Source: Paenibacillus sp. MAHUQ-63
GTDB taxonomy: Bacteria; Bacillota; Bacilli; Paenibacillales; NBRC-103111
Direction of reading: 5' to 3'
Assembly: GCF_028765165.1 (NCBI RefSeq)
Contig: NZ_JARADB010000003.1
Coordinates: 1-64,000, forward strand
Length of the DNA: 64,000 nt
The notes under the pieces are model-generated. The model saw only the letters and a list, made by a program, of their open reading frames with translations, ran no database searches and had not been told where the DNA came from. Of the stretch, positions 52,275 through 62,135 are shown one piece after another. The translations under genes were made by a program, and so were the position numbers. Numbering within the stretch: the first letter of the stretch is position 1; each line of letters begins with the position of its first letter.

Positions 52275-55200
52275 TCATTGGCTCACGTTTTGCTCCAAAT
52301 CGGTCCACAGCTGATCTCTCCCCCGCTGTTTCAACACTTGAATTTCATTGCCCTCGAACAAGGGATCAAACTGGCAAATCGATTTATACGAACAGTGCAG
52401 ACAGGCTGTCTTCTTGCCGAGGCGGTACGGAGCAATGTCGACATGTCCGTCGGTAATGCTCGTGCCGATCCCCTTCACCTGTTTGCGCACATATTTCCGC
52501 AATGTATCCCATTGCTGCTCGGTGGCGACGGAGGAGCTGGAATAGAAGCTGCCATCCTTCTTGAGCGCGACCGGAATCAGCTGGGAGTGTCCGGCGCTCT
52601 TCGCGAGCTCGTCGTCCATAAGTCCGGCGACGCTTGCATCGGCGGTGATCAGGCCTTTCATTTTGAACCGTTTGCGCAGCTCCTTCTCGACCGCTGCCGG
52701 ATCGAGCGCATTTTTTTGCTGCAGCATCGGGTTATGCACATGAAAATAAAGCACGCCCGCCGGCTTCGCCGCAATGCCCAACCAACGCTCTGCATGCGTG
52801 ATGATAACGTCCAGATAAGTGAGCATTTGCAGTGACAGACCGTAGTACACTTCAGACAGCTGCAAGGAGGTAGAGCTCGATTTGTAGTCGATGACACGCA
52901 GCAGCACACCTTGTTCGCCGTCCGCCCGGTCCACCCGGTCAATCCGCCCGATAATTTCCATCGTACAACCGTTCTCCAGCTCGAAAGTCAGCGAAGGCAG
53001 CTCTTTGCCGGGACCAAAGTCGATCTCCAGCCCGAGCGGTTCGAACTGCCCGTGCTTCGCATGCTCCCCTAGTACGACCGCCGCTCTGCCCACAACCTGC
53101 TTCAGCTTCCTTGCGATGTACGCGTAGCGGCTGGAGCTGAGCAGGATTTCTCCTTGCAGCCTTGGCGCCAGCTCATCCACAACTTGAGCGGAACGCTCCA
53201 TGCACTGCTCGGCGGTCAGCGCCCCCCAATCGAGCTGGTCCTGCTGCAGCTTGAGAACGAATTGGTTCAAAGCCGCATGGAACAATTGCCCGATATCCGG
53301 CGCATCCAACCTGTATACGCGTCTTTCCTGCAAGCGCAAGCCGTGTGAAACGAAATGAGAAAACGGGCACGCCACATATTTCTCCATTCGCGATACACTC
53401 GCGCGCAAATGCTGGCCATATAGCAGTTTGCTCGTTTTTGAAGAGATTCTGACCTCTTGATTCGTGTAATGCAAGGCTTGAACAACGGACTGCAGCTTCA
53501 TGCTCCAATCCGGCCGGTCCGCAAACCAGTTGTACGTCTCCCACCACAGGTCCGTCATGCGCCCGCCGAGCATCCAATGCTTCATGCGCACGGCGAGATA
53601 GGAGATCGCCTGATTCGGATGCGCCACATATGCCGCTTGCTCGGTCTCCGGCGATTCGCCGGCCGGCTCTGCCAGAAGTAACGGCGTTTCGGTCCCGGGA
53701 AACAAATGCCGCAGCTGCTTAATCAGCTCCGACGGCAGCAGCGACTTCCCTTCTTCATCCGCGAGCGGATAGGAGATCCACAGCCTTTTGCCCGGAACAG
53801 TTAGCGACGTATAGATAATAAATTGCTCGTCCAGCAGCTTCCTGCGGCTTCCGTCCGCCATGGGCAGACCCGACTCCATCAGCACGCTGCGCTCGGCCTC
53901 GGTCAGAACGCCTTTCTCCGGCATTTGCGCCGGGATAACGCCATCGTTCACCCCTAATATGTATGCATACCGAATTCCGCTGGAGCGCGTCCTGTCCATG
54001 CTACCGATCAGAAGCTGGTCCATCGACGGCGGCACGAGACCCAGCTTCATGCTTTCCATGCCCGTCTCCACCAGTCCGTTAAAAAGCTCCAACGACAGAT
54101 CATCGTCCCCCATCGTCTCAACCAATTGATCCAGCATATCCATCATGCTGTTCCACATCTGTCCGTGCTCGCGCGCTTTCTCCGGCTTGCCGAGCGCTAT
54201 CGCCTGCTGGCTCCACATTTCCAACTTCTCCGGAGCCTGCACGGTCATGAGCAGCTCATACAGGGCTTCGACCTGAGCCTTCACCGTCTTCGCCTGCTGA
54301 ATGCGTCTGGCAAAGGCAAGCAGCGGACGAACGACCCATTCTTTGCTTCTGTTCAAAGCGGCCAGCTCCTCCGTCTGCTCCTGAAGCGGCTCGCCCTCCT
54401 GCTCCAGGCTGGCCCGGAACCGGTAGCTCCATGGCTTGCCGTCCGTCCATCTGTAGCCTTGAATGCCGAACGCAAGTACATAATTTTCCAGCTTGTCCAT
54501 CTCCGTCCGCCTGTCCCCAGCATCGATCGGCAGCAGTAGATCCGTTTTGACACAGCGGAAAACCGCATCATAGTGCCAGTTGTGCTGCACGATCTCCAAA
54601 GCGGAGCGGATGAACTCAACAAGCGGATGATGCAGCACCGTCCGCTTCTGGTCGAAGAAGTGCGGAATCTCCAGATCGGTCAGCACCGCTTTCAGCAAAT
54701 CCTGATAGCCTTCCATATTGCGGACCATCACCGCGATCTCCCGCCAACGCACACCTTGCTCCCGTACGAGACGCAGCATGTCCCGCACCGCTCCCTCGAC
54801 TTCCGCACGGCGATGAACGGCTTCTGCGATAACAAGCTGATCGCCGACCCTCTCGTATTCGCCGGGCTTGTACCGCAGCGATCCCCCGCCGAGTCTCCGG
54901 TCGAAATTCCGCTCCAAGTACCCCAAGGCAGGACTGTCCTCGAATCGCGGCGAGCTCTCCGGGGCTAACACCAGCACTTCTGCGGCAGGCAGCCCGAGCT
55001 GCCAGATCAACTCTTGCAGACGCACCATCGTCGTTGCGGTCGGGTGGAATAAATCCAATTCGTCCGGCGTATCCCCGGCCTGCAGCTCGCGATCCAGGCA
55101 CAGCGTTACCGTAACCTCCTTGCAAGCGGCGAACAGCGCACCGAGCACGGCGAACTCCTGCGGCGTAAAACCATGAAAGCCATCGATCCAGAGGGACGCC

Positions 55201-55802
55201 GAGCGCAAATAGCAGGAATCCGGAATTTGCTGCGCAAGCAGTGTCAAATAGTCCTCACCGTCCAAATATTGACGGGATAGCTCAGCCTCGAAATGGCTGT
55301 AGATCAGCCCGATGTCATGCATTTTATCGCGGAGAAGCCCGCTTTCGCCAAGCACGGCGGCCCGCTTCCGCTCATGTTCCTCGAGCTGTGCCGCCGATAC
55401 GCAGTACCGCTTCATCTCGGTGTAGAGCTGGTTCAAACGGTCTACAAAGCCCATCTGCTCGGCCGAATGACCGAATAAACGGAGTTGATCTTTCTGTTTA
55501 TGTAAAATGCTCGTCAAGAGCAGTTTCTTGCCTGTATCATCAATAGGCAGCCTAGCCGTACCGCCTTCTTCTTGCATCACACGCCAGGCTAACCGGTGAA
55601 AGCTCAGCACCTGGGCGCGAATCATTCCGCGGATGCCAGGATCGGATACAATCGCATGTTCAGCCTGGAAAGTCGCCTGTTCAGGCACCAACAAAATCAG
55701 CGGATCGCCTTCCGGCTGATCTGCCAGACGCTGCTTCATTTCTGTGAGACAACGGTCGCTCTTGCCGCTTCCGGCTCTGCCGATCACGAATCGAATGGAC
55801 AT
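52275..55802 (-). CDS. addB: Helicase-nuclease AddAB, subunit AddB
   Basis: A 1175-residue AddB. The N-terminal P-loop is GRAGSGKSDRCL. The nuclease domain has IGRIDRVDR and LLRVIDYKSSSTSLQLSEVY. Four cysteines can coordinate the iron-sulfur cluster: one in KYVACPFSHFVSHGLRL (about residue 800) and three near the C-terminus in KTACLHCSYKSICQFDP. AddB recognises the regulatory Chi-like site and degrades the 5' strand. It is first in addB-addA-sbcD-sbcC. An extended -10-like TGATAGAAT lies about 60 nt upstream of the ATG. Confidence 0.97.
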   Translation of the reverse strand: MSIRFVIGRAGSGKSDRCLTEMKQRLADQPEGDPLILLVPEQATFQAEHAIVSDPGIRGMIRAQVLSFHRLAWRVMQEEGGTARLPIDDTGKKLLLTSILHKQKDQLRLFGHSAEQMGFVDRLNQLYTEMKRYCVSAAQLEEHERKRAAVLGESGLLRDKMHDIGLIYSHFEAELSRQYLDGEDYLTLLAQQIPDSCYLRSASLWIDGFHGFTPQEFAVLGALFAACKEVTVTLCLDRELQAGDTPDELDLFHPTATTMVRLQELIWQLGLPAAEVLVLAPESSPRFEDSPALGYLERNFDRRLGGGSLRYKPGEYERVGDQLVIAEAVHRRAEVEGAVRDMLRLVREQGVRWREIAVMVRNMEGYQDLLKAVLTDLEIPHFFDQKRTVLHHPLVEFIRSALEIVQHNWHYDAVFRCVKTDLLLPIDAGDRRTEMDKLENYVLAFGIQGYRWTDGKPWSYRFRASLEQEGEPLQEQTEELAALNRSKEWVVRPLLAFARRIQQAKTVKAQVEALYELLMTVQAPEKLEMWSQQAIALGKPEKAREHGQMWNSMMDMLDQLVETMGDDDLSLELFNGLVETGMESMKLGLVPPSMDQLLIGSMDRTRSSGIRYAYILGVNDGVIPAQMPEKGVLTEAERSVLMESGLPMADGSRRKLLDEQFIIYTSLTVPGKRLWISYPLADEEGKSLLPSELIKQLRHLFPGTETPLLLAEPAGESPETEQAAYVAHPNQAISYLAVRMKHWMLGGRMTDLWWETYNWFADRPDWSMKLQSVVQALHYTNQEVRISSKTSKLLYGQHLRASVSRMEKYVACPFSHFVSHGLRLQERRVYRLDAPDIGQLFHAALNQFVLKLQQDQLDWGALTAEQCMERSAQVVDELAPRLQGEILLSSSRYAYIARKLKQVVGRAAVVLGEHAKHGQFEPLGLEIDFGPGKELPSLTFELENGCTMEIIGRIDRVDRADGEQGVLLRVIDYKSSSTSLQLSEVYYGLSLQMLTYLDVIITHAERWLGIAAKPAGVLYFHVHNPMLQQKNALDPAAVEKELRKRFKMKGLITADASVAGLMDDELAKSAGHSQLIPVALKKDGSFYSSSSVATEQQWDTLRKYVRKQVKGIGTSITDGHVDIAPYRLGKKTACLHCSYKSICQFDPLFEGNEIQVLKQRGRDQLWTDLEQNVSQ

Positions 55803-55915
55803 ACGGGCCCTCCTTCAGCCGTTCGAAAAGATAGAGTTCGAAAAATATCAATCTCTCCTATTCTATCATACTTTTGGTAGGAAAGAGGTGTGGCAGATGA
55901 TGGGCTGAAAATGAA

Positions 55916-55949
55916 TCAAGCCGCTTCCCCTTAGCGGGAAACGGCTTGA
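55916..55949 (-). terminator. Terminator of the citrate synthase gene
   Basis: TCAAGCCG-TTCCC/GGGAA-CGGCTTGA stem (55916-55949), followed on the minus strand by TTCATTTTC. It begins 8 nt after the stop codon. Confidence 0.7.
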
Positions 55950-55956
55950 ATAGCGG

Positions 55957-57075
55957 TTAAGATCTCTGCAGCGATTGCGGCAGCTCTCCGATATATTGGG
56001 ATTGCGGACGGAAAATCCGGTTGCAGCCTGCCTGTTCCATCAGATGAGCCGTCCAGCCGACCATCCGGCTTAATGTAAAGCTGGGCGTAAACAGGCTCGT
56101 CGGCAGCGCGATAGCCCGCATAACCGCCGCGGCATAAAACTCCACATTCACATACAATTTGCGGCCGGGCTTGTATTCTTCCAAAAGCTCGACAGCCACT
56201 TTCTCGACGTGAACCGCCAAATCGAACCAAGGATCCTCTGAAGCTAGTTCCGTCATCATGACTCTGAGTGCTTCCGCTCGCGGATCGGTTGTTTTGTAGA
56301 TCCGATGGCCGAAGCCCATCAGCCGCCTGCCTGCCGCCAGCTCTTGGCGAATCCAATCTCCGGCTCTTTCTTTCGCCCCAATTTCATCCAGCATATGAAG
56401 CACCTCCGACGGAGCCCCGCCGTGCAGCGGTCCTTTCATCGCCCCGATTGAGGCGCAAATCGCGGACGCCGGGTCGGATTGCGTGGACAGCACGACACGG
56501 CCGGCGAACGTCGAAGCATTCATGCCGTGCTCCATCGCCAGGATGAAATACGCCGTCAATGCTTTCACATGTACAGGCTCCGGCACGGTCCCCGTCAGCA
56601 TGTACAAATAATTGGCGACATGATCGAGCTGAGGATCCGGCTCTACCGGCTGCAGCCCCTGCGATCGGCGGTAATGATAAGCGATGATCGTAGGCAGCAT
56701 AGCCGTATACGCTAGCATGCTGTCCGATTGCGGCGGCCACACCGCCGTTTGTGCTGCCGCAGCCGTTCCTAGAACGGAGACAGCTGTTCTCAGAACGCTC
56801 ATCGTATCGCTGTTCTTCGGAAGCAAGTCGAGGACAGCCTTCAGCTCAGCCGGCATGCTGCGCCGATCCGCCCATTGCGCTTTGAACGCTGCGAGCTGGT
56901 CCGCTGCCGGAAGCTCTCCCTGCCACAATAAGTAAGCGGCCTCCTCAAAGCTTGCGTGCAGCGCCAGCTCTTTCGCTTCATGTCCGCGATACACCAAATA
57001 TCCTTTTTGTCCATCAACCAGGGACAATTCTGTTTGTGCTGCAACGACGCCTTCCAGTCCGGTTACAGATGCCAT
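55957..57075 (-). CDS. Citrate synthase / methylcitrate synthase family protein
   Basis: A 372-residue small-type citrate synthase. Catalytic His are in LAMEHGMNASTFAGRVV and KGPLHGGAPSEV, and GFGHRIYKTTDPRA contains the second active-site His and substrate Arg; ASP equivalent lies later in a segment near residue 300-330. It condenses acetyl-CoA or propionyl-CoA with oxaloacetate. It stands alone, not next to icd/mdh, so it may be a CitA-type or methylcitrate enzyme rather than the main TCA enzyme. It has its own promoter and terminator. Confidence 0.88.
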   Translation of the reverse strand: MASVTGLEGVVAAQTELSLVDGQKGYLVYRGHEAKELALHASFEEAAYLLWQGELPAADQLAAFKAQWADRRSMPAELKAVLDLLPKNSDTMSVLRTAVSVLGTAAAAQTAVWPPQSDSMLAYTAMLPTIIAYHYRRSQGLQPVEPDPQLDHVANYLYMLTGTVPEPVHVKALTAYFILAMEHGMNASTFAGRVVLSTQSDPASAICASIGAMKGPLHGGAPSEVLHMLDEIGAKERAGDWIRQELAAGRRLMGFGHRIYKTTDPRAEALRVMMTELASEDPWFDLAVHVEKVAVELLEEYKPGRKLYVNVEFYAAAVMRAIALPTSLFTPSFTLSRMVGWTAHLMEQAGCNRIFRPQSQYIGELPQSLQRS

Positions 57076-57119
57076 AGCTCATTTTCCTCTCGAAATGATG
57101 TGAGTATTTCCCTATTCTC

Positions 57120-57149
57120 ATCATATTCGTTGCCGGCGAATTCATCCAA
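57120..57149 (-). promoter_or_regulatory. Candidate sigma-A promoter of the citrate synthase gene
   Basis: On the minus strand TTGGAT (complement of 57144-57149), an 18-nt spacer and TATGAT (complement of 57120-57125) lie 45 nt before the ATG. An AT-rich dyad TGATA/TATCA just upstream (about 57170-57190) could be a regulator site. Confidence 0.5.
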
Positions 57150-57260
57150 TCGGCGTTTTTTTTCGTTATGATAAATAAAATATATCATTAAAAATTATGT
57201 GATTATATTCGTTTATGAAGAATGCGATTACATGTAGGATACATCCACACGGCGATTGCG

Positions 57261-57500
57261 GTAACGGACTCAGCAGCCCCTCTTTGACCAAAATCACTGC
57301 GTGCTGCACCTGAATTCAGCAAATAGTGATCGTACAATCCGTTAGCTTGACAAAAATGCCTAATATGCACGAATAACGGCCGCTATGTCCGTTAGCGCTG
57401 CGCCGCAGTTGTACAAGCCTCTCTCAGCTCCGCACATCATTCGTTAGCCGTAAATCAACACGCGGCCACCTGAGCTACGGGGAGAGTGCCCTAAGCAGCT
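57261..57500. repeat. Intergenic region with repeated TAACGG/CCGTTA motifs
   Basis: In the 469-nt gap upstream of the citrate synthase gene the motif CCGTTAG or its complement recurs near 57262, 57339, 57374, 57389 and 57441. One pair forms a perfect dyad TAACGG-N9-CCGTTA at 57374-57394. No ORF or known RNA was recognised here. Confidence 0.5.
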
Positions 57501-57504
57501 AACA

Positions 57505-57535
57505 CCAAAAAAAGCGAGGCCCCAAGGCCCCGCTT
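57505..57535 (-). terminator. Terminator of the RlmI-like methyltransferase gene
   Basis: AAGCGGGGCC/GGCCTCGCTT stem (57512-57535) followed on the minus strand by seven T. It lies 9 nt after the stop. Confidence 0.88.
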
Positions 57536-57544
57536 CATCCAAAC

Positions 57545-58906
57545 TCATTTGCTCCGTACCTCAAAAATGGCGAATTTCAAATAATGCCCCTCGTCCACGC
57601 CGAGAATGCGCGGATGATCCATTCCCGCTCCGCGGAATTCGACCAGACGCAAAATTTTCCCCGCATCTACGGCCGCCGCATGAATCGTCTCCAGGAACAA
57701 CTCCGGACGCATATGGTACGAACAGCTGGCTGTCACCAGATATCCGCCCTCATTCACGAGCTTCATCCCGTGCAGGTTAATGTCCTTGTAACCGCGGCAA
57801 GCGCCTTCCACCGCGCTGCGCGTTTTGGCGAAAGCCGGCGGGTCAAGAATGACGACGTCCCACGTTCTGCCGCCGGCACTAACCGGCTTGGACGTATCGA
57901 CCTTACCTTGACCGCCCGCACGTGCTTTGCGCTCATCCAATCCGCGAACCTGTGTCCGCAAATAGTCGAATGCATCCGCAACAACGAACTCCACGCGGTC
58001 TTCAAAACCGTTCAAAGCGACATTCGTCCGAGCGCTTTCAATCGCATGCTCGGAGATGTCCAGGCAGGTCACTTTCTTAGCCCCGAATTTACAGGCGTTG
58101 AGCGTGAAGCTGCCCGTGTGTGAGAAGCATTCCAGCACCGAAGCGCCATCCCATAGCGGGAATGTGACGACTTTGCCGTTGGCGTTGACAGGCATCGTCT
58201 GGAGGCGGCCTTCGTGCTCCACCTCTCTGAGCTCAATGCCGCTGCGCTCGCCCCAGCCTGTCATTAGCGGAGCTATTGCTGCACGGTTTTCGCGCTGATC
58301 GAAGAAGTAACCGGTTTTCTGCCCTTCCTCGATATCCACGCGAATGCGCAGACCGTTCTCCAGAATGTCTACGTGCTTCGGACACTCCCCGTAGAGCAAG
58401 CCTTTCGTTTGCTGCAGACCCTCAAGCTCACGAATCGGCACATCGCTGCGCTCATAAATGCCGGCCGGCTTCATGACCTGGACCAAGGCTTCGACGATTT
58501 GCTCGCGGCAGCGGTCCATCCCTAAAGTCAGGATTTGGACCACGAGGATGTCCTCGAACTTATCGACAATCAATCCCGGCATAAAGTCCGCTTCGCCGTA
58601 GACAAGGCGGTAGGATGCCGCCTCTTCCACGAAGCGTCTGCGGTGCTGCAAGCAGCGGGTAAACCCTTCGACGAAAAATGCCGTCGTCATCGCTTCAATC
58701 GGCTTGTACGAGACGATGCGCACGGTGATTTGCGAAGCCTCATTATAATAGCCGGTCGCCAAATACTGGCCAAGATGCGTTTGGACAGGAACTAATTGTC
58801 CCGGTGCAATTTCGCCGTCCACGCGTTCAATTTCACTTTTGTACACCCACGGGTGCCCCTGCTCAATGCGAGCTTTGCGTTTCTTATGTAAAAATACTGC
58901 TGCCAT
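57545..58906 (-). CDS. Class I SAM-dependent rRNA methyltransferase, RlmI/YwbD-like
   Basis: A 453-residue enzyme with N-terminal PUA domain (HKKRKARIEQGHPWVYKSEI), an EEHD-like region (YGEADFMPGLIVDKF), and a Rossmann methyltransferase domain with VLECFSHTGSFTLNACKFGA, VVILDPPAFAKTRSAVEGAC and LVTASCSYHM. The Cys of ASCSYHM marks it as an m5C-type methyltransferase. Two inserts make it about 55 residues longer than YwbD: one near residues 220-250 and a Gly/Lys/Arg-rich one near 325-350. Target is probably 23S rRNA C1962-type position by analogy with E. coli RlmI. Confidence 0.9.
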   Translation of the reverse strand: MAAVFLHKKRKARIEQGHPWVYKSEIERVDGEIAPGQLVPVQTHLGQYLATGYYNEASQITVRIVSYKPIEAMTTAFFVEGFTRCLQHRRRFVEEAASYRLVYGEADFMPGLIVDKFEDILVVQILTLGMDRCREQIVEALVQVMKPAGIYERSDVPIRELEGLQQTKGLLYGECPKHVDILENGLRIRVDIEEGQKTGYFFDQRENRAAIAPLMTGWGERSGIELREVEHEGRLQTMPVNANGKVVTFPLWDGASVLECFSHTGSFTLNACKFGAKKVTCLDISEHAIESARTNVALNGFEDRVEFVVADAFDYLRTQVRGLDERKARAGGQGKVDTSKPVSAGGRTWDVVILDPPAFAKTRSAVEGACRGYKDINLHGMKLVNEGGYLVTASCSYHMRPELFLETIHAAAVDAGKILRLVEFRGAGMDHPRILGVDEGHYLKFAIFEVRSK

Positions 58907-59029
58907 ATCGCTTTAGCCGTCCTTTGTCTGTACCGTTCCCTGCGCGCGCTGCTTGTCATGCTTGTCTGTACGGTCACATATATTGATGGATAATGATTAA
59001 GTATGGTGTTGCAAAGGAGAACTGCCGCT

Positions 59030-60040
59030 ATGATGAATACCATTATTGTGCCTGTTGTCGCAGGCTTAGTCCTCTTCTTGTTCGGCATGAAACTGATGGA
59101 AACTTCGCTTCAACAGTGGGCCGGCCCTCGCCTCCAGCTGTGGCTGGAGCGGTTCACCCGCACGCCGGTGCGCGGCCTGATCACCGGCACGGTGCTGACG
59201 GCGGCGCTGCAAAGCTCCACCGCCATTACCGTCATCGCCATCGGCCTCGTCGGCGCCGGCGTGCTGACCTTCCCGAGAACGCTCGGCGTCATTCTCGGCA
59301 CGAACATCGGCACCTGTCTCACCACCGAGCTGATCGGACTCAGCCTCGGAGGGATCGGCGTGCCGATCCTGATCGTTAGCGCGAGCATCTGGATGCTGAG
59401 CTGGCTGGCCGGCCCCTTGCCGTCGGCTGCGACGCAGCGGCAAGACATAACCGTTGCCGCCCCTGCTGGAGTCGGCCTAGGCTGGGTGCGCAGCGTCCGG
59501 TACGGTTCGCTGGCGGCCGCGGGCTTCTCGCTCGTGCTGCTCGGCATCGAGATCATGCAAACCATCGGGCCTGCGCTGCAGTCCCGCGGGCTCTTCGCCA
59601 GGTTCGTTCAGGAAGCGCAGCATAGCCTGCTGTGGGGAATCATCGCCGGGGCCGCCGTCACCGCGCTCGTGCACAGCAGTGCCGCGGTCATCGCAATGGC
59701 GATGGGCCTAGCGGCGGTGCAAGGCATCCCCGTCGAGCTGGGCATCGCGATCACGATCGGCGCCAACGTGGGCACTTGCGTAACCGCGCTGATCGCCGGG
59801 ATGAGCTCCTCGCGGGCCGGGCGCTATGTCGCCTGGTCGCATATCCTCCTGAATATCGGAGGAGCGGTGCTGTTCTACCCGTTCATTCATCAACTGGTCA
59901 GCCTGTCCGCACTGCTGGCGCCCGATGCTTCATCGCAAATCGCCCGTTCACAGACGATTTTCAATGTGGCCTGTTCACTGCTCGCCTTGCCGCTTTGCTA
60001 TCTTAATATGTGGAAGCGCCTTGAGTTCCGTTCACAATAG
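59030..60040 (+). CDS. Na/Pi cotransporter family protein
   Basis: A 336-residue membrane protein started at the ATG at 59030, 9 nt after AAAGGAGA. It contains the two inverted repeats with the QSS motifs: [20 protein letters not shown] near residue 60 and [18 protein letters not shown] near 205. Each repeat is followed by a GxNIGTC or GANVGTC segment. Eight or so membrane segments are visible. There is no C-terminal PhoU domain. Comparable to B. subtilis YqeW, which also neighbours mtaB and rpsU. Its 3' end overlaps the convergent deoC gene by 38 nt. Confidence 0.9.
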   Translation: MMNTIIVPVVAGLVLFLFGMKLMETSLQQWAGPRLQLWLERFTRTPVRGLITGTVLTAALQSSTAITVIAIGLVGAGVLTFPRTLGVILGTNIGTCLTTELIGLSLGGIGVPILIVSASIWMLSWLAGPLPSAATQRQDITVAAPAGVGLGWVRSVRYGSLAAAGFSLVLLGIEIMQTIGPALQSRGLFARFVQEAQHSLLWGIIAGAAVTALVHSSAAVIAMAMGLAAVQGIPVELGIAITIGANVGTCVTALIAGMSSSRAGRYVAWSHILLNIGGAVLFYPFIHQLVSLSALLAPDASSQIARSQTIFNVACSLLALPLCYLNMWKRLEFRSQ

Positions 60041-60683
60041 CGACGCCGGAGCTAGTGCCAAGACGTGTCGCTCCCGCTTCAATCATGGCAACCGCCGTTT
60101 GATAATCTCTAACGCCGCCGGAAGCTTTCACGCCGATCGTGTCCGGTACGTTTTGGCGCATCAAGCGGACATCTTCTACGGTTGCTCCGCCCGGACCGAA
60201 GCCCGTGGACGTTTTCACGAAATGAGCGCCCGCTTCTTCGGAAAGTTTGCACGCCATCGCTTTTTGCTCGTCATTCAAAAATCCGGTTTCCATGATCACC
60301 TTGACGATCGCTTTTCCTTTGACCGCATCTACGACTTGCTTAATATCGGAACGTACGGCATCATACTGACCTTCCATTAGGAGTCCGATCGGCAGCACCG
60401 TGTCAATCTCGGCCGCGCCGTTCTCTACCGCCTTCGCCGCTTCGAACGCTTTCACTTCGCTTAAGCTTGCGCCCAGCGGAAAGCCTACGACCGCCGCAAC
60501 TTTAACGCCTGTCCCTTCCAGCGCTTGGCTGGCGGTGCTGACGAATTGGGAATTCACACATACGCTGAAAAATTGATGCTGCGCCGCTTCCTCGCATAAT
60601 TTGTGGATGGCTGCTGTGCTGGCGTCCGGCTTCAGCAGCGTATGGTCGATATATTTGGCAATTTCTTTGGCAGTCAATGTCAT
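60003..60683 (-). CDS. deoC: Deoxyribose-phosphate aldolase
   Basis: A 226-residue class-I aldolase that converts 2-deoxyribose 5-phosphate to acetaldehyde and glyceraldehyde 3-phosphate in nucleoside catabolism. Conserved blocks: [10 protein letters not shown] at the N-terminus, [31 protein letters not shown], catalytic Lys in KVIMETGFL and the Schiff-base Lys in [15 protein letters not shown], then [20 protein letters not shown] lies 6 nt before the ATG at 60683; a GTG three codons earlier overlaps that site. It is the last minus-strand gene of the prmA-to-deoC run, with a terminator between mtaB and deoC. Confidence 0.96.
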   Translation of the reverse strand: MTLTAKEIAKYIDHTLLKPDASTAAIHKLCEEAAQHQFFSVCVNSQFVSTASQALEGTGVKVAAVVGFPLGASLSEVKAFEAAKAVENGAAEIDTVLPIGLLMEGQYDAVRSDIKQVVDAVKGKAIVKVIMETGFLNDEQKAMACKLSEEAGAHFVKTSTGFGPGGATVEDVRLMRQNVPDTIGVKASGGVRDYQTAVAMIEAGATRLGTSSGVAIVNGTQGASTY

Positions 60684-60737
60684 TGGGTACACCTCGTCGT
60701 CGTATTGTTAAACAAGCTTTCCTTGCAGGAAAACAAT

Positions 60738-60777
60738 GAGAAAGCCTCTAACCACGGAGTATGACCGCGCTAGAGGC
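60738..60777 (-). terminator. Terminator after mtaB
   Basis: GCCTCTA/TAGAGGC stem with an inner GG/CC pair (60744-60777), followed on the minus strand by TTTCTCATTGTTTT. It lies 12 nt after the mtaB stop. Confidence 0.75.
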
Positions 60778-60789
60778 AAGGTTATCGCC

Positions 60790-62130
60790 TTACAGATTCA
60801 CAACGGCCGCTGTTTCCATTACGCGAACCAGCTGCCCTTTGCTTTCATTCACACCGGCTTCCGTCACCTTCACCCGGCATACTTGACCGATCATATCTTC
60901 GGAGCCTTCGAAAACTAGCTGCACATAGTTATCCGAATAGCCCATGTACAAGCCGCTGTCAGGAGCTCCCTTGTAAGCCCGTTCCGGAATGACTTCCAGC
61001 ACTTGACCTACGAATTGCTGCGCATACGCAAGCTGCATCTTCTCAGAGAGATCGATGAGCTCGTGAACGCGGGCATTCTTGATCTCCTCGTCCACTTGGT
61101 CTTCCATCCGCGCGGCAGGCGTACCCGTCCGTTTGGAGTAAGGGAACACGTGCATTTCTGAAAACTTCATGCGCTCCATGAAGGCCACGCCGTTCCTGAA
61201 CATCTCTTCCGTTTCGCCGGGGAAGCCGACAATAACGTCCGTCGTAATCGCTACATCCGGCATAATTTCATGCAGACGCTCGATTTTGCCGGCAAATTCG
61301 GCAGTCGTATACTTTCTCCGCATCCGTGCCAGCACGCGGTCATCCCCCGCCTGCAGCGGAATATGCAGATGGCGGCACATCTTGTCCGACGCTTGCAGCA
61401 CTTCAATCACTTCATCCGTAATTTGGCTGGCTTCAATGGAAGAAATCCGAATGCGCTTAAGACCTTCGACTTTGTCCAAATCCCACAGCAGCTTCGCCAA
61501 GCTGTAATCCTCAATATCTTCACCATATCCGCCTGTATGAATACCCGTCAATACAATTTCCTGGTAGCCTGCAGCCACCAGCTGCTCCGCTTGCGCAATC
61601 ACGCTTTGCGGTTCCCGGCTGCGCATCAGCCCGCGCGACCATGGAATGATGCAGAATGTGCAGAAGTTGTTGCAGCCTTCCTGGATTTTCAGGAATGCTC
61701 TCGTCCGGTCGGCAAAATCAGGCACGTCGAGCTCTTCGAACTGACGTGTTTTCATGATATTGCGCACGGCGTTGATCGGCTTGCGCTCCTGCTCGAACTG
61801 CTTCACGATCGGAATGATTTTGTCCCGGTCCTGCGTCCCGATGACCATGTCGACGCCCGGAATCGCCATGATTTCCGCCGGCGACGTTTGCGCGTAGCAG
61901 CCTGTCACGGCAACAATCGCCTCAGGGTTGCGGCGAATGGCGCGGCGGATCATTTGACGGCTCTTCTTGTCCCCCGTATTCGTTACCGTACATGTATTGA
62001 TGACGTAGACGTCAGCCGTTTGTTCGAAGTCGACCTGCTCATAACCCTCATTTTTGAAAAGCTGCCAAATGGCTTCCGTATCATAGAAATTCACTTTACA
62101 GCCTAATGTATGAAACGCTACCGTTGCCAT
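60790..62130 (-). CDS. mtaB: tRNA t6A37 methylthiotransferase MtaB
   Basis: A 446-residue radical-SAM methylthiotransferase that converts t6A37 to ms2t6A37 in tRNA. The N-terminal UPF0004 domain has three cluster Cys (HTLGCKVN, NTCTVTN, VTGCYAQ), the radical-SAM motif is CNNFCTFC in KIQEGCNNFCTFCIIPWSRG, and the C-terminal TRAM domain begins about residue 375. The VRMRSREP-type tail after the cluster and the family order with rsmE support MtaB over MiaB. The ATG lies 5 nt after the rsmE stop. Confidence 0.96.
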   Translation of the reverse strand: MATVAFHTLGCKVNFYDTEAIWQLFKNEGYEQVDFEQTADVYVINTCTVTNTGDKKSRQMIRRAIRRNPEAIVAVTGCYAQTSPAEIMAIPGVDMVIGTQDRDKIIPIVKQFEQERKPINAVRNIMKTRQFEELDVPDFADRTRAFLKIQEGCNNFCTFCIIPWSRGLMRSREPQSVIAQAEQLVAAGYQEIVLTGIHTGGYGEDIEDYSLAKLLWDLDKVEGLKRIRISSIEASQITDEVIEVLQASDKMCRHLHIPLQAGDDRVLARMRRKYTTAEFAGKIERLHEIMPDVAITTDVIVGFPGETEEMFRNGVAFMERMKFSEMHVFPYSKRTGTPAARMEDQVDEEIKNARVHELIDLSEKMQLAYAQQFVGQVLEVIPERAYKGAPDSGLYMGYSDNYVQLVFEGSEDMIGQVCRVKVTEAGVNESKGQLVRVMETAAVVNL

Positions 62131-62135
62131 AATGC

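Noticed and set aside
61270..62106. Plus-strand frame of 278 codons opposite mtaB
   Set aside because: Shadow of MtaB, whose Fe-S motifs are intact on the minus strand.
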